Shown: positions 16,578 to 24,578 of the stretch, one piece after another
How the letters are laid out: the number at the start of each line of letters is the position of its first letter
Position numbering within the stretch: the first letter of the stretch is position 1
NCBI GenBank assembly: GCA_041300865.1
Contig: JBFYTF010000095.1
Coordinates: 1-31,707, forward strand
Direction of reading: 5' to 3'
DNA length: 31,707 nucleotides
Source: JAAYZQ01 sp041300865
Lineage (GTDB): Bacteria > Chloroflexota > Anaerolineae > JAAYZQ01
The notes under the pieces: model-generated
The model's database searches: none
Seen by the model: the letters and a program-made list of their open reading frames with translations, nothing else
What the model was told of the DNA's origin: nothing
Translations under genes and position numbers: made by a program

Positions 16578-17693
16578 CTACTGCTCCTCGCCGCGCGCAT
16601 AGCGCTGCACGGCGTAAAAGATCGGTTTGGGCGTAAAGTCGGGGGTCACAAAGGTAAAATAGTCTTGATACGTGTTTGCCGGCCGGGGATAGCGAAAGGC
16701 CCACAACACCACCGCCTGGCACCAGGGCCAGTCTTGCTCCGCCAGGTCGTAGGCTCGCACGGTGAAGGCTGCCCGCTGCGCGGGCTGCACCGCCTTGGTC
16801 CAACGTGGATGGTCGTTCCAGCCCCCTTCGGTAACGAAAAGGGGCATCGCGGCGTGTCCGGCCTCAACTAGCTTCTGCCGCAGCAGTTCGGTGCGGCGAA
16901 AGTTGACCGCATTCGGGCTGGGCGGGGCGTCGGGCGGCTGCTGCCAGCCGTAGGCGTGCACCGCCAACGCGTCCATCCACTGCCCGGCGCCGGCCGCCAA
17001 CATGCGCTCCAGGTACGCAAGGTCGTTCATACCCTCTGGATCGCCGGCCGGAGCCAAAGTGGGCGCCAGGGCGCCGCCCATCACCACGACCTCGGGGTTG
17101 GCCGCCTTCACCCGGTCGTAGACGGCATGCAGCAGCGCCGTGTAGCCCTCCGGATCGACCGGCCGGTAGCCCCACTCCAGGCTGATGTTGGGCTCGTTCC
17201 AGATGACCAGGTGCGCCACCCGCCCGGAAAAGTGCAGGGCAAAGGCGCTGGCATAGGCCGCAAAGTCCTCAAAGCGGGCCTCGTCCAGGTAGGTGAACGT
17301 TGTCGTCTGCACCTCCGGTTCGGGCCTGGCCCACTCGGGCACGAAGCCAAGCCGGGCGATGACTGTCAGTCCCTGGCGCCGGGCGTGGTCGACGACCAGG
17401 TCGGCGTGGCTCCAGTCGTAGCGGCCCGGCTCCGGCTCATAGTAGGCCCACGGAAAATACTCCACGATCCAGGGCGTGCCCATCTCGCGGACCATCTCCA
17501 GGCTGCGCTTAATCTTCCAGGGTTCCACCTCGTCCGTCAAACGGGTGTGGATGCCCATGCGGGGATTCACGGTGTGCACGCGCTGCTGCGGGCCCAACGC
17601 CACCAGCGGCTGAGGGGCAGCGCCCGCCTGCAGCGCCACCAGCAGCAGCAACCCTTGGTACAACCAGGCTCGGCTCGTTCTCTGCCCTGCCAT
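16578..17693 (-). CDS. Secreted glycoside hydrolase, GH39/GH5-like (clan GH-A)
   Basis: A 371-residue TIM-barrel hydrolase that should cleave beta-linked glycans by a retaining mechanism. The acid/base Glu is in HLVIWNEPN and the nucleophile Glu in PLFVTEGGWN, spaced as in clan GH-A. Other barrel strands include WIVEYFPWAYYEPEPG and ALAVHAYGW. The N-terminus (MAGQRTSRAWLYQGLLLLVALQ) is a plausible signal peptide, so it is probably exported. The predicted promoter has its -10 at 17701-17706, which overlaps the first in-frame ATG (17702). The second ATG (17693) would be at or next to the transcript 5' end with no Shine-Dalgarno, which suggests a leaderless message. The exact GH family and substrate cannot be set from sequence alone. 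Confidence 0.78.
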   Translation of the reverse strand: MAGQRTSRAWLYQGLLLLVALQAGAAPQPLVALGPQQRVHTVNPRMGIHTRLTDEVEPWKIKRSLEMVREMGTPWIVEYFPWAYYEPEPGRYDWSHADLVVDHARRQGLTVIARLGFVPEWARPEPEVQTTTFTYLDEARFEDFAAYASAFALHFSGRVAHLVIWNEPNISLEWGYRPVDPEGYTALLHAVYDRVKAANPEVVVMGGALAPTLAPAGDPEGMNDLAYLERMLAAGAGQWMDALAVHAYGWQQPPDAPPSPNAVNFRRTELLRQKLVEAGHAAMPLFVTEGGWNDHPRWTKAVQPAQRAAFTVRAYDLAEQDWPWCQAVVLWAFRYPRPANTYQDYFTFVTPDFTPKPIFYAVQRYARGEEQ

Positions 17694-17700
17694 GCCGGCC

Positions 17701-17729
17701 ATTATAGCAGCGAAGCGGCCCGTTGGCAA
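17701..17729 (-). promoter_or_regulatory. Minus-strand promoter for the hydrolase operon
   Basis: Read on the minus strand: TTGCCA (17729-17724), a 17-nt spacer, TATAAT (17706-17701). Transcription should begin near 17694, right at the ATG used for the hydrolase. Confidence 0.8.
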
Positions 17730-17743
17730 TGGAACGACAGCGG

Positions 17744-17772
17744 TTGACACCCCCCCTCCCTGGTGTTATAAT
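17744..17772 (+). promoter_or_regulatory. Consensus promoter of the GT2 / GT4-flippase unit
   Basis: A perfect TTGACA (17744-17749), 17-nt spacer, perfect TATAAT (17767-17772). The in-frame ATG at 17771 overlaps the -10, so translation must start downstream. Confidence 0.93.
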
Positions 17773-17812
17773 GGCCGCGCGTCCAAAACAACGAGGGAAA
17801 CGGAGCCGTTCC

Positions 17813-18763
17813 TTGGACATTTCGGTAGTCGTGCCTGTGCTCAATGAAGAGGAGAGCCTGCCGGCTCTGCACCAGCAACTGACAGAGGCACTGGCAGGCA
17901 GTGGCTATACCTACGAGATCGTAGTCGTGGACGACGGCAGCACCGATCGCAGCTTCGAGATCATGTGCCAGCTCCAGGGCAGGGATCCGCACCTGCGCGT
18001 CGTCCGCTTCCGCCGCAACTATGGCCAGACGGCGGCCTTTACCGCCGGGTTTGACCGCGCCCAGGGAGACGTCGTCGTCACCATCGACGCCGATCTGCAG
18101 AACGACCCGGCCGACATCCCGGCCCTCATGGCCAAGATGGCCGAGGGCTATGACGTCGTGAGCGGCTGGCGGGTGGACCGCCAGGACCGCTTTTTCGACC
18201 GGCGGCTGCCATCGGTCCTGGCCAACCGCCTCATCGGCTGGACTACGGGCGTGCGCATCCACGATTACGGCTGCTCGCTCAAGGCCTACCGCCGCGAGGT
18301 GCTGGCCGACGTCCGCCTCTACGGCGACCTGCACCGCTTCATCCCGGCCCTGGCGAGCGCTGCCGGGGCCCGCGTGACCGAGATCCCCGTCCGCCACTAT
18401 GCTCGCCGCTTCGGCAAGGCCAAATACGGTCTGTCGCGGACCTTCAAGGTGATCCTCGACATCCTGGCCGTGCGCTTCTTGATGAGCTTTGCGACGCGCC
18501 CCATCCAGATCTTTGGCTTCCTCGGCGTGCTTTCCTTCCTGGCGGGCACGGCCATGCTCATCTACCTGGCTGTGGTGCGGCTGTTCCTGCTGCAGCCCAT
18601 CGGCGACCGGCCCCTGACCCTGCTGGCCATCCTGTTGACGATGCTGGGCGTGCAGTTGGTAACCACGGGTCTACTGGCCGAAATCGTGACCCGGACTTAC
18701 TACGAGAGCCAGGGCAAACGCATCTATACCGTGCGCGAAGAGCTGCCGCGGTGCGAAAACTAG
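17813..18763 (+). CDS. DPM/ArnC-type GT2 family glycosyltransferase
   Basis: A 316-residue membrane-bound GT2 enzyme that typically moves a sugar from a nucleotide donor to polyprenyl phosphate at the inner membrane face. It opens with LDISVVVPVLNEEESLP and has VVVDDGSTDRSFE and the metal-binding TIDADLQNDPADIP, then SGWRVDRQDRFFDRRLPS. Two hydrophobic C-terminal spans (about residues 225-250 and 265-290) match the ArnC/GtrB topology. TTG 17813 is chosen because GGAG (17802-17805) is 7 nt upstream, it matches where homologues begin, and the earlier ATG lies inside the -10 element. The next gene starts 13 nt before its stop, so the two are likely coupled. Confidence 0.88.
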   Translation: MDISVVVPVLNEEESLPALHQQLTEALAGSGYTYEIVVVDDGSTDRSFEIMCQLQGRDPHLRVVRFRRNYGQTAAFTAGFDRAQGDVVVTIDADLQNDPADIPALMAKMAEGYDVVSGWRVDRQDRFFDRRLPSVLANRLIGWTTGVRIHDYGCSLKAYRREVLADVRLYGDLHRFIPALASAAGARVTEIPVRHYARRFGKAKYGLSRTFKVILDILAVRFLMSFATRPIQIFGFLGVLSFLAGTAMLIYLAVVRLFLLQPIGDRPLTLLAILLTMLGVQLVTTGLLAEIVTRTYYESQGKRIYTVREELPRCEN

Positions 18764-21207
18764 CCCTCGCTGCCCACCCTCTGGCGGCCGATACACCAGG
18801 CGATCCGGCAATCATCCCGAGCGCCCCAGGTGTCCTGCACAGCGCCCCGGCCGGCATCCTGAGCCCCCCCCATGTCATTTGGAGCGAAGCGAAGGATCTC
18901 GCCCCCGCCGAGCGGGAATCCCCACCTGAGACAGCGATTCTTCGCTCCGGTCAGGATGACGACCCGGAGGACGGCATCTGTGCTCAGAACGACGGACCGG
19001 GCCCAACTCTGGACCCCAGCGCCCCGGCGGCCCGGTACCGTGTCCTGGCCGTGGCGCCCACACCGTTCTTTGCCGACCGTGGCTGCCACGTGCGGATCTA
19101 CGAGGAGATCCGGGCGCTCCAGGCCTTGGGCTGCGAGATAGAGGTTACTACCTACCACCTGGGCGGCGAACGCCTGGGGATCAAGACCCACCGCACTCTT
19201 GCCATCCCGTGGTACACCAAGCTCGCGGCAGGCCCGTCGTGGCACAAGCTCTACCTGGACCTGCTGCTTCTGCTCAAAACCTGGCGCGTGGCCCGCGTTT
19301 TCCGGCCCGACGTCATTCACGGTCACCTGCACGAGGGCGCCGCCATCGGATGGCTCGTGGGCCGTCTGCTGGATGTGCCGGTCGTCGGCGACTTCCAGGG
19401 GAGCCTGGCGGGCGAGATGCGGGCCCACCGTTTCATTCCGGCCCGCGGCTGGATCCATCGCTTCGTCGCCCACAACGAGGGCCGGATCGACCGCCTGCCC
19501 GACGCAGCCGTGGCCTCTTGCAGCGACGTGGCCGAAGAGCTGCGGGCCTTTGGCGTGCCTGAAGTGATCGTTGCCCTCGACGGCGTCGATACCGGCACCT
19601 TTCGTCCCGGGCTGGATGTGGCCGAGCTGCAGCACCTGGTGCCGCCCGGGCGCCGTGCCGTGGTGTACCTTGGCATCCTCAGCCCCTATCAGGGCGTAGA
19701 CCATCTCCTCGAGGCCGTGCCCCTGGTGCTCGCCCGGGTGCCGGAGGCCTACTTCCTGATCATGGGCTACCCCGACGAGGACCGGTACCGGCAAAAGGCC
19801 CGCGACCTGGGCCTGGAAAGCGACGTCGCTTTCCCCGGCCGCGTGGATTATGACCGGGCGGCGCACTATCTGGCCCTCGGCGAAGTGGCGGTGGGCCCCA
19901 AGCTGTCCGAAACCGAGTCGAACGGCAAGCTCTACAACTATATGGCCTGCGCCCTGCCGACCGTCGCTTTTGACACGCCGCCCAGCCGCGAGATCTTGGG
20001 CGACCTGGGAGTGTACGCTCCCGCCGGCGACACTCCGGCACTGGCTGCCGCCATCGCCGGCCTGCTGGAGGATCCCGAGGCTGCTCGGGACCTGGGGCGC
20101 AAGCTGCGCCGGCGCGTCGTGGACTGCTTTTCGTGGGAGAGCACAGCACGCCAGTTGTTGGCGGCGTACGCCCGCTCCGGGGCGGCTGTGCCGGCACCTG
20201 TGCCTGACGGGAGCAAGAGGGCGGGCAAACGAGCGCCAGACGCGGCGGCTGCCAAGCGGGCGCGCGGCCGGGTCCTAAACATCCTGAAGGTCCTGGTCAG
20301 CCTGGCCGTGCTGGGCGCCATCGTGGCCAAGATAGACTTCCAGGAGGTGCTGCCCGTCCTCGCGGAAATGCACTGGCTACCGTTCGTCGCTGCCCTGGCC
20401 CTCTTTCTGGGCGGCGCTCTGGTGCGCGCCTACCGCTGGGGTGCCCTCGTGTGGGCCCAGGGGGTGCACGTGAGCTGGGGGCGCCTGGCGTCTCTCTACT
20501 ATGTCGGCATCTTTTTCAGCCAGATCCTGCCGACGGGCATGGGCGGCGACGCGGTGCGCATGTACGAGCTGTCGCGCGACGACCACCGCGCGGCGCCGGC
20601 CATCAGCTCTGTCCTGGTCGACCGCTTCCTGGGGCTGCTAGTGCTCTTTGCCATGGCCCTCCTGGCCCTGCTGGGCGGCTACGAACTCGTGACTCCCGGG
20701 GAGCGGATGCTCATCGCCGCTCTGTTTGTGGCAAGTGTCGTGGCCGCCGGCCTCGTGCTGCAGCGCACCTGGCTGGAGTCCTGGGGCCGGCGCTTTGGCG
20801 CGGGCCGGCTGTTGCGCCGGTTCAAGATCCTCGACGAGCTCTACCGGTCTCTGCACGTCTATGGCCGCTCCGCTTTGCTGCGGGCAACGATCGCGTCCGT
20901 CGCCTGGAACCTGATCCTCGTCCTGGGCTACTACCTTCTGGGCCAGGCCGTGGGGGCCGACCTGGAGCTGTGGTACTATTTTCTCCTCGTGCCCATCATC
21001 TCTGTCTTTTTGATGTTGCCCTCCCTCGGTGGCCTGGGGGTGCGCGAAGGGGTCACGCTCCTGGTGTTTACCCAGATGGGCGTCGAGGAGCCGAGGGCCA
21101 TGGCCCTCGGCCTGGCCTACCTGCTCACCCTGTGGATCACCGCCCTGCTGGGTGCGGTCCTCTATATCAGGCAGAGCGTGCGCAGCGCCCGTCGCCCGGT
21201 GGCCTGA
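18751..21207 (+). CDS. GT4 glycosyltransferase fused to an AglD/UPF0104 flippase-like membrane domain
   Basis: An 818-residue fusion. Residues of about 95-475 are a GT4 glycosyltransferase (FFADRGCHVRIYEEIRALQ, YLGILSPYQGVDHLLEAV, the EX7E-like ETESNGKLYNYMAC region). A basic linker follows. Residues 508-810 are the multi-span lysylphosphatidylglycerol-synthase-type (AglD2/UPF0104) domain, with QILPTGMGGDAVRMYELSRD and MLPSLGGLGVREG. The fusion suggests sugar addition and membrane handling of one lipid-linked product, following the adjacent GT2. Residues 1-95 match no fold and include a translated palindromic repeat (18874-18960). GTG 18751 overlaps the GT2 stop and is the only start that keeps the first GT4 strand whole. 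The true start is therefore less certain than the function. Confidence 0.82.
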   Translation: MRKLALAAHPLAADTPGDPAIIPSAPGVLHSAPAGILSPPHVIWSEAKDLAPAERESPPETAILRSGQDDDPEDGICAQNDGPGPTLDPSAPAARYRVLAVAPTPFFADRGCHVRIYEEIRALQALGCEIEVTTYHLGGERLGIKTHRTLAIPWYTKLAAGPSWHKLYLDLLLLLKTWRVARVFRPDVIHGHLHEGAAIGWLVGRLLDVPVVGDFQGSLAGEMRAHRFIPARGWIHRFVAHNEGRIDRLPDAAVASCSDVAEELRAFGVPEVIVALDGVDTGTFRPGLDVAELQHLVPPGRRAVVYLGILSPYQGVDHLLEAVPLVLARVPEAYFLIMGYPDEDRYRQKARDLGLESDVAFPGRVDYDRAAHYLALGEVAVGPKLSETESNGKLYNYMACALPTVAFDTPPSREILGDLGVYAPAGDTPALAAAIAGLLEDPEAARDLGRKLRRRVVDCFSWESTARQLLAAYARSGAAVPAPVPDGSKRAGKRAPDAAAAKRARGRVLNILKVLVSLAVLGAIVAKIDFQEVLPVLAEMHWLPFVAALALFLGGALVRAYRWGALVWAQGVHVSWGRLASLYYVGIFFSQILPTGMGGDAVRMYELSRDDHRAAPAISSVLVDRFLGLLVLFAMALLALLGGYELVTPGERMLIAALFVASVVAAGLVLQRTWLESWGRRFGAGRLLRRFKILDELYRSLHVYGRSALLRATIASVAWNLILVLGYYLLGQAVGADLELWYYFLLVPIISVFLMLPSLGGLGVREGVTLLVFTQMGVEEPRAMALGLAYLLTLWITALLGAVLYIRQSVRSARRPVA
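18854..18993. repeat. Nested palindromic repeat island, translated as part of a gene
   Basis: The core (18874-18960, 87 bp) has inverted arms: GTCATTTGGAGCGAAG at the left, and a right arm whose complement reads GTCATCCTGACCGGAGCGAA. It is flanked by a second, shorter pair: GCATCCTGAGC (18854-18864) and TGCTCAGAACGAC (18981-18993). A further left-end-like piece, TCATCCCGAGCG, lies at 18812-18823. This is the architecture of a MITE-like extragenic palindrome inserted into an older copy. The core is exactly 29 codons, so the reading frame is kept. Confidence 0.7.
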
Positions 21208-21286
21208 TCGACCCACTCTTGCTCCCTCGCCCTCTGGGAGTGGACCGGGCTGAGGGCCGGACCCTGGGCAGAGGGCGGTGCGGGGC

Positions 21287-21316
21287 TTGGCAGAACCCAA
21301 GGTTTTGTGCTATACT
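21287..21316 (+). promoter_or_regulatory. Promoter of the pfk-guaB-rmt-rsmI-tgt operon
   Basis: TTGGCA (21287-21292), 18-nt spacer, TGC directly before TATACT (21311-21316), an extended -10. The odd palindrome ACTCCCCGGGAGT follows at 21329-21341 in the leader, where a regulator could bind. Confidence 0.8.
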
Positions 21317-21365
21317 GACGCGAAAATGACTCCCCGGGAGTTGACATAGAAGCGGAGGAACAACC

Positions 21366-22547
21366 ATGGCAAGGAACAAAACGCTCGGCATCTTGACCGG
21401 CGGCGGCGACGTCCCCGGGCTTAACCCAGCGATGAAGGCCGTCGTCGAAACGGCCATCGACCAGGGCTGGGACGTCATCGGCGTCCGGCGGGGCTGGGGA
21501 GGGCTCCTGCACTGCAACATCGAGAGCCCCCAGGCACGAAAGAATCTCTTTGTCCCGCTGACCAAAAGCACCGTGCGCACCATCGACCGTACGGGCGGCA
21601 CTTTTCTGCACACCTCGCGCACCAACCCCCAGCGGGTCAAGGCCAGCGACGTGCCTGACTTCCTGGAAGGCACCGGCCGGCTGGTGGAGGGTGAGGGGGA
21701 CAAAGCGATCTATGACTTTACCACCCACATCCTGAGCGTCCTCGAGTTTCTGGAGGTCGATGCCCTGATCCCCATTGGCGGAGACGACACGCTGTCCTAC
21801 GCCGCCCGCCTCCACCAGGAGGGCTTTCCCGTCGTGGCCATCCCCAAGACGATGGACAACGACGTCTATGGCACCGACTACTGCATCGGCTTTTCCACGG
21901 CCGTCACCCGCAGCGTGGAGTTTATCACCTCCCTGCGGACGCCCAGCGGCTCTCACGAGCGCATCTCCATCGTCGAGCTTTTTGGCCGCAACTCGGGCGA
22001 GACGTCGCTTATCGCTGCCTACCTGGCCGACGTTGACCGCGCCGTCATCTCGGAGGTACCGTTTGACGTGCAAAAGCTGGCCCTGCTCCTCGTCCAGGAC
22101 AAGTATAACAACCCGAGCAATTATGCGATCATGACCATCTCCGAGGGTGCCCACGAGCTGGGCGGTGACCTGGTGCACTATGACGGCGACGAGGACGCCT
22201 ACGGCCACAAGAAGCTGGGCGGCATCGGCGCCCTCCTGGGCGAGAAGCTGAAAAAGCTGACGGGCGAGAACATCATCTACCAGCAGCTTGGCTATCTCAT
22301 GCGCAGCGGTGCCCCCGACTCGCTGGACCGCATGGTGGCCGTCAGCTATGGCCTGTTGGCCATGGATCTCATTGCCCAGGGGCGCTCGGGCCGGATGGTG
22401 GCCCTGCGCGACGGCGTCTACACCCATGTGCCCCTCAGCCGCGTCATCTCGGGCGTCAAGCGCGTGGATGTGGACGAAATGTATGATAAGGAGCAGTACC
22501 GGCCCAAGATTGCGGACATGCTCGGCAAGCCCATGTTCCTTTATTAA
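21366..22547 (+). CDS. 6-phosphofructokinase, predicted pyrophosphate-dependent
   Basis: A 393-residue PFK that phosphorylates fructose 6-phosphate to the 1,6-bisphosphate in glycolysis. The phosphoryl-donor loop is ILTGGGDVPGLNPAMKAV. Two positions diagnose the donor: GGDDT (Asp where ATP enzymes have Gly, E. coli position 104) and PKTMDND (Lys where ATP enzymes have Gly, position 124). Both are the pyrophosphate-type residues, so the enzyme is probably PPi-dependent and reversible. The sugar-phosphate region GRNSGETSLIAA is present. ATG 21366 has GCGGAGGA upstream. guaB follows after 18 nt. The donor call rests on motifs, not on a measurement. Confidence 0.88.
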   Translation: MARNKTLGILTGGGDVPGLNPAMKAVVETAIDQGWDVIGVRRGWGGLLHCNIESPQARKNLFVPLTKSTVRTIDRTGGTFLHTSRTNPQRVKASDVPDFLEGTGRLVEGEGDKAIYDFTTHILSVLEFLEVDALIPIGGDDTLSYAARLHQEGFPVVAIPKTMDNDVYGTDYCIGFSTAVTRSVEFITSLRTPSGSHERISIVELFGRNSGETSLIAAYLADVDRAVISEVPFDVQKLALLLVQDKYNNPSNYAIMTISEGAHELGGDLVHYDGDEDAYGHKKLGGIGALLGEKLKKLTGENIIYQQLGYLMRSGAPDSLDRMVAVSYGLLAMDLIAQGRSGRMVALRDGVYTHVPLSRVISGVKRVDVDEMYDKEQYRPKIADMLGKPMFLY

Positions 22548-22565
22548 AGAAGGAGGGATGTGCCG

Positions 22566-24032
22566 GTGGGCGAGCAACTTGAGGAAGCCCTGACCTTTGA
22601 CGATGTCCTGCTGGTGCCCGGGCGCTCGGAGGTCTTGCCCTACGAGGTTGACCTGAGTGTCACCCTTGCGGCCGGCGTTCACCTCTACATCCCCCTGTTC
22701 TCAGCCGCAATGGACACGGTCACCGAGGCCCGGCTGGCCATCGCCCTGGCGCGCGAGGGGGGTGTGGGGGTGATCCACCGCAACCTCTCTCCCCAGCAGC
22801 AGGCCGAGGAGGTAGACAAAGTCAAGCGCAGCGAGTCGGGCATGATCGTCGATCCCATCACCCTGGGCCCGGATGCCACCCTGGGCGACGCCGAAGCCAT
22901 TATGAGCAAGTACCACATCTCGGGCGTGCCCATCACCGAGGACGGCAACCGCCTGGTGGGCATCCTGACGAACCGCGATGTGCGTTTCGTGACCGATATG
23001 GAGCTGCCCGTCCATCGCCTCATGACCCCTGCCAGCCGCCTGGTGACGGCTGCCGTGGGGACCACGCTGGAGGATGCGGTGCATATTCTCCAGGAGCACC
23101 GCATCGAGAAGTTGCCCCTCGTCGACGGCGAGGGCGTGCTCAAGGGGCTCATCACCGTCAAAGACATCATGAACCGGCGGGACTTTCCGCGGCGCGCGAC
23201 CGATGCCCGCGGCCGCCTGCTGTGTGGCGCGGCCATCGGCGTCGGCGACGCCGCCCTGGAGCGGCTGGCGCTCCTGGCAGAGAAGGGGCTGGACCTGGCC
23301 GTGGTGGACACGGCTCACGGTCACGCGGCCGGCGTGCTGTCCACCGTGGAGCAGGTCAAAGCGCGCTACCCGCAGCTGACCTTGATGGCCGGCAATGTTG
23401 TGACGGCCGACGGCACCCGCGACCTGATCGCTGCCGGCGCCGACGTGGTCAAGGTCGGCGTCGGTGCCGGCTCCATCTGCACGACCCGCGTCGTGACGGG
23501 TGCCGGCATGCCCCAGATCACGGCCATTCAGACCTGCGCCGCTGCGGCCCACGCTCGCAGCGTGCCGATTGTCGCCGACGGCGGCATCAAGTATTCGGGC
23601 GATATCAGCAAGGCCCTGGCGGCAGGTGCCGACGCCGTCATGCTCGGCAGCCTGCTGGCAGGCCTGGAGGAGGCGCCCGGCGAGCTCGTGATCTACGAGG
23701 GGCGCCACTTCAAGGAGTACCGGGGCATGGGCTCCCTGGGCGCCATGAAGGGCCTGGCGCGGGATCGCTACGGCACGGGCCAGGGAGGCGGCAAGCACGT
23801 GCCCGAGGGCATTGAGGGGCAGGTGCCCTACCGGGGACCATTGGCCGAGTATGTGGCGCAACTGATGGGCGGGCTGCGCTCGGGCATGGGTTACGTCGGT
23901 GCCTGCGATCTGGCCGACCTGCGGCGGAAGGCGCAGTTCGTGCGCATCACCCATGCCGGCCTGATCGAGAGCCATCCCCACAGCGTGCAGGTGACCAAAG
24001 AAGCGCCCAATTATCCCACCAGCCCGCAGTAG
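22566..24032 (+). CDS. guaB: IMP dehydrogenase
   Basis: A 488-residue IMPDH that oxidises IMP to XMP with NAD+, the committed step of GMP synthesis. The N-terminal EALTFDDVLLVPGRS is typical. Two CBS domains interrupt the barrel at about residues 95-210 (MSKYHISGVPITEDGNRLVG and the repeat with HRIEKLPLVDGEG). The catalytic Cys is residue 305 in GSICTTRVVTGAG, and the flap includes GMGSLGAM. GTG 22566 is chosen over GTG 22560 because AGGAGG (22551-22556) is 9 nt from it rather than 3. Full length; no unusual residue noticed. Confidence 0.95.
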   Translation: MGEQLEEALTFDDVLLVPGRSEVLPYEVDLSVTLAAGVHLYIPLFSAAMDTVTEARLAIALAREGGVGVIHRNLSPQQQAEEVDKVKRSESGMIVDPITLGPDATLGDAEAIMSKYHISGVPITEDGNRLVGILTNRDVRFVTDMELPVHRLMTPASRLVTAAVGTTLEDAVHILQEHRIEKLPLVDGEGVLKGLITVKDIMNRRDFPRRATDARGRLLCGAAIGVGDAALERLALLAEKGLDLAVVDTAHGHAAGVLSTVEQVKARYPQLTLMAGNVVTADGTRDLIAAGADVVKVGVGAGSICTTRVVTGAGMPQITAIQTCAAAAHARSVPIVADGGIKYSGDISKALAAGADAVMLGSLLAGLEEAPGELVIYEGRHFKEYRGMGSLGAMKGLARDRYGTGQGGGKHVPEGIEGQVPYRGPLAEYVAQLMGGLRSGMGYVGACDLADLRRKAQFVRITHAGLIESHPHSVQVTKEAPNYPTSPQ

Positions 24033-24051
24033 CAGGCGGCCCGCGGCAGGC

Positions 24052-24561
24052 ATGAAAGAAGAAACCCTGAAAAAGGTCGAACGCGACCTCGCCTCGGGCG
24101 ACCTGGGCAAGGCGCGCGACCGGTTGCACGGCCTCCTCTCCACCTTTCCCGGCGACCTCACTCTGCGCCGCCGGCTGGGCGACCTCTATGCCCTGCTGCA
24201 TGAGCCGGCCATGGCTGGCCGCTACTGGTACCTGGAAGAGAGCCCATCGCCTGCTATGGAAGCAGCCTGCAGGACTTTTGAACTCTCGTGCGGGGACGAT
24301 CCGGTTCAGATTCTCCGCGCGCTCAAGTTCAGGGAGGATCCCGCGCTGCTTGGCGAGACAGCCCGGGAGCGTCTGCTCGCCCTCCAGGAGGAGGCCCACC
24401 ACGAGGGCTATCGTTTGTTCCCCGCGCCCCGTCCCGGGCAGCCGTCCGGGCGGCGTGGCTCTGGCTGGCTCCTGGCCGGCTGTGTCCTGGCGCTGGTCGC
24501 TGCCGCTTTTTTCACCCTCGTCGGCCTCGTTACCGCCTGGCAGTGGATTTTCTCGGGGTAG
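24052..24561 (+). CDS. Small protein with C-terminal membrane span, DUF6584-like
   Basis: A 169-residue protein. Residues 1-110 are helical and TPR-like in wording (DLGKARDRLHGLLSTFPGDL, then RRLGDLYALLHEPAMAGRYW), which resembles the DUF6584 family. A Pro/Gly/Arg linker and one C-terminal span (GWLLAGCVLALVAAAFFTLVG onward) anchor it with the helices inside the cell. The function is unknown. It follows guaB by 19 nt with only a weak ribosome-binding site and precedes the rRNA methyltransferase by 17 nt, so it belongs to the same transcript. Confidence 0.75.
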   Translation: MKEETLKKVERDLASGDLGKARDRLHGLLSTFPGDLTLRRRLGDLYALLHEPAMAGRYWYLEESPSPAMEAACRTFELSCGDDPVQILRALKFREDPALLGETARERLLALQEEAHHEGYRLFPAPRPGQPSGRRGSGWLLAGCVLALVAAAFFTLVGLVTAWQWIFSG

Positions 24562-24578
24562 GAGGAGAATCGGCTGCC

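Noticed and set aside
17723..17812. N-terminal extension of the GT2 protein starting at 17723 or 17771
   Set aside because: Both starts lie in or before the -10 element of a perfect promoter. The family's first strand begins at TTG 17813, which has its own ribosome-binding site.
21341..21346. TTGACA just upstream of pfk
   Set aside because: No -10-like sequence lies 16-18 nt downstream, where the start codon region already begins. The promoter at 21287-21316 is complete.
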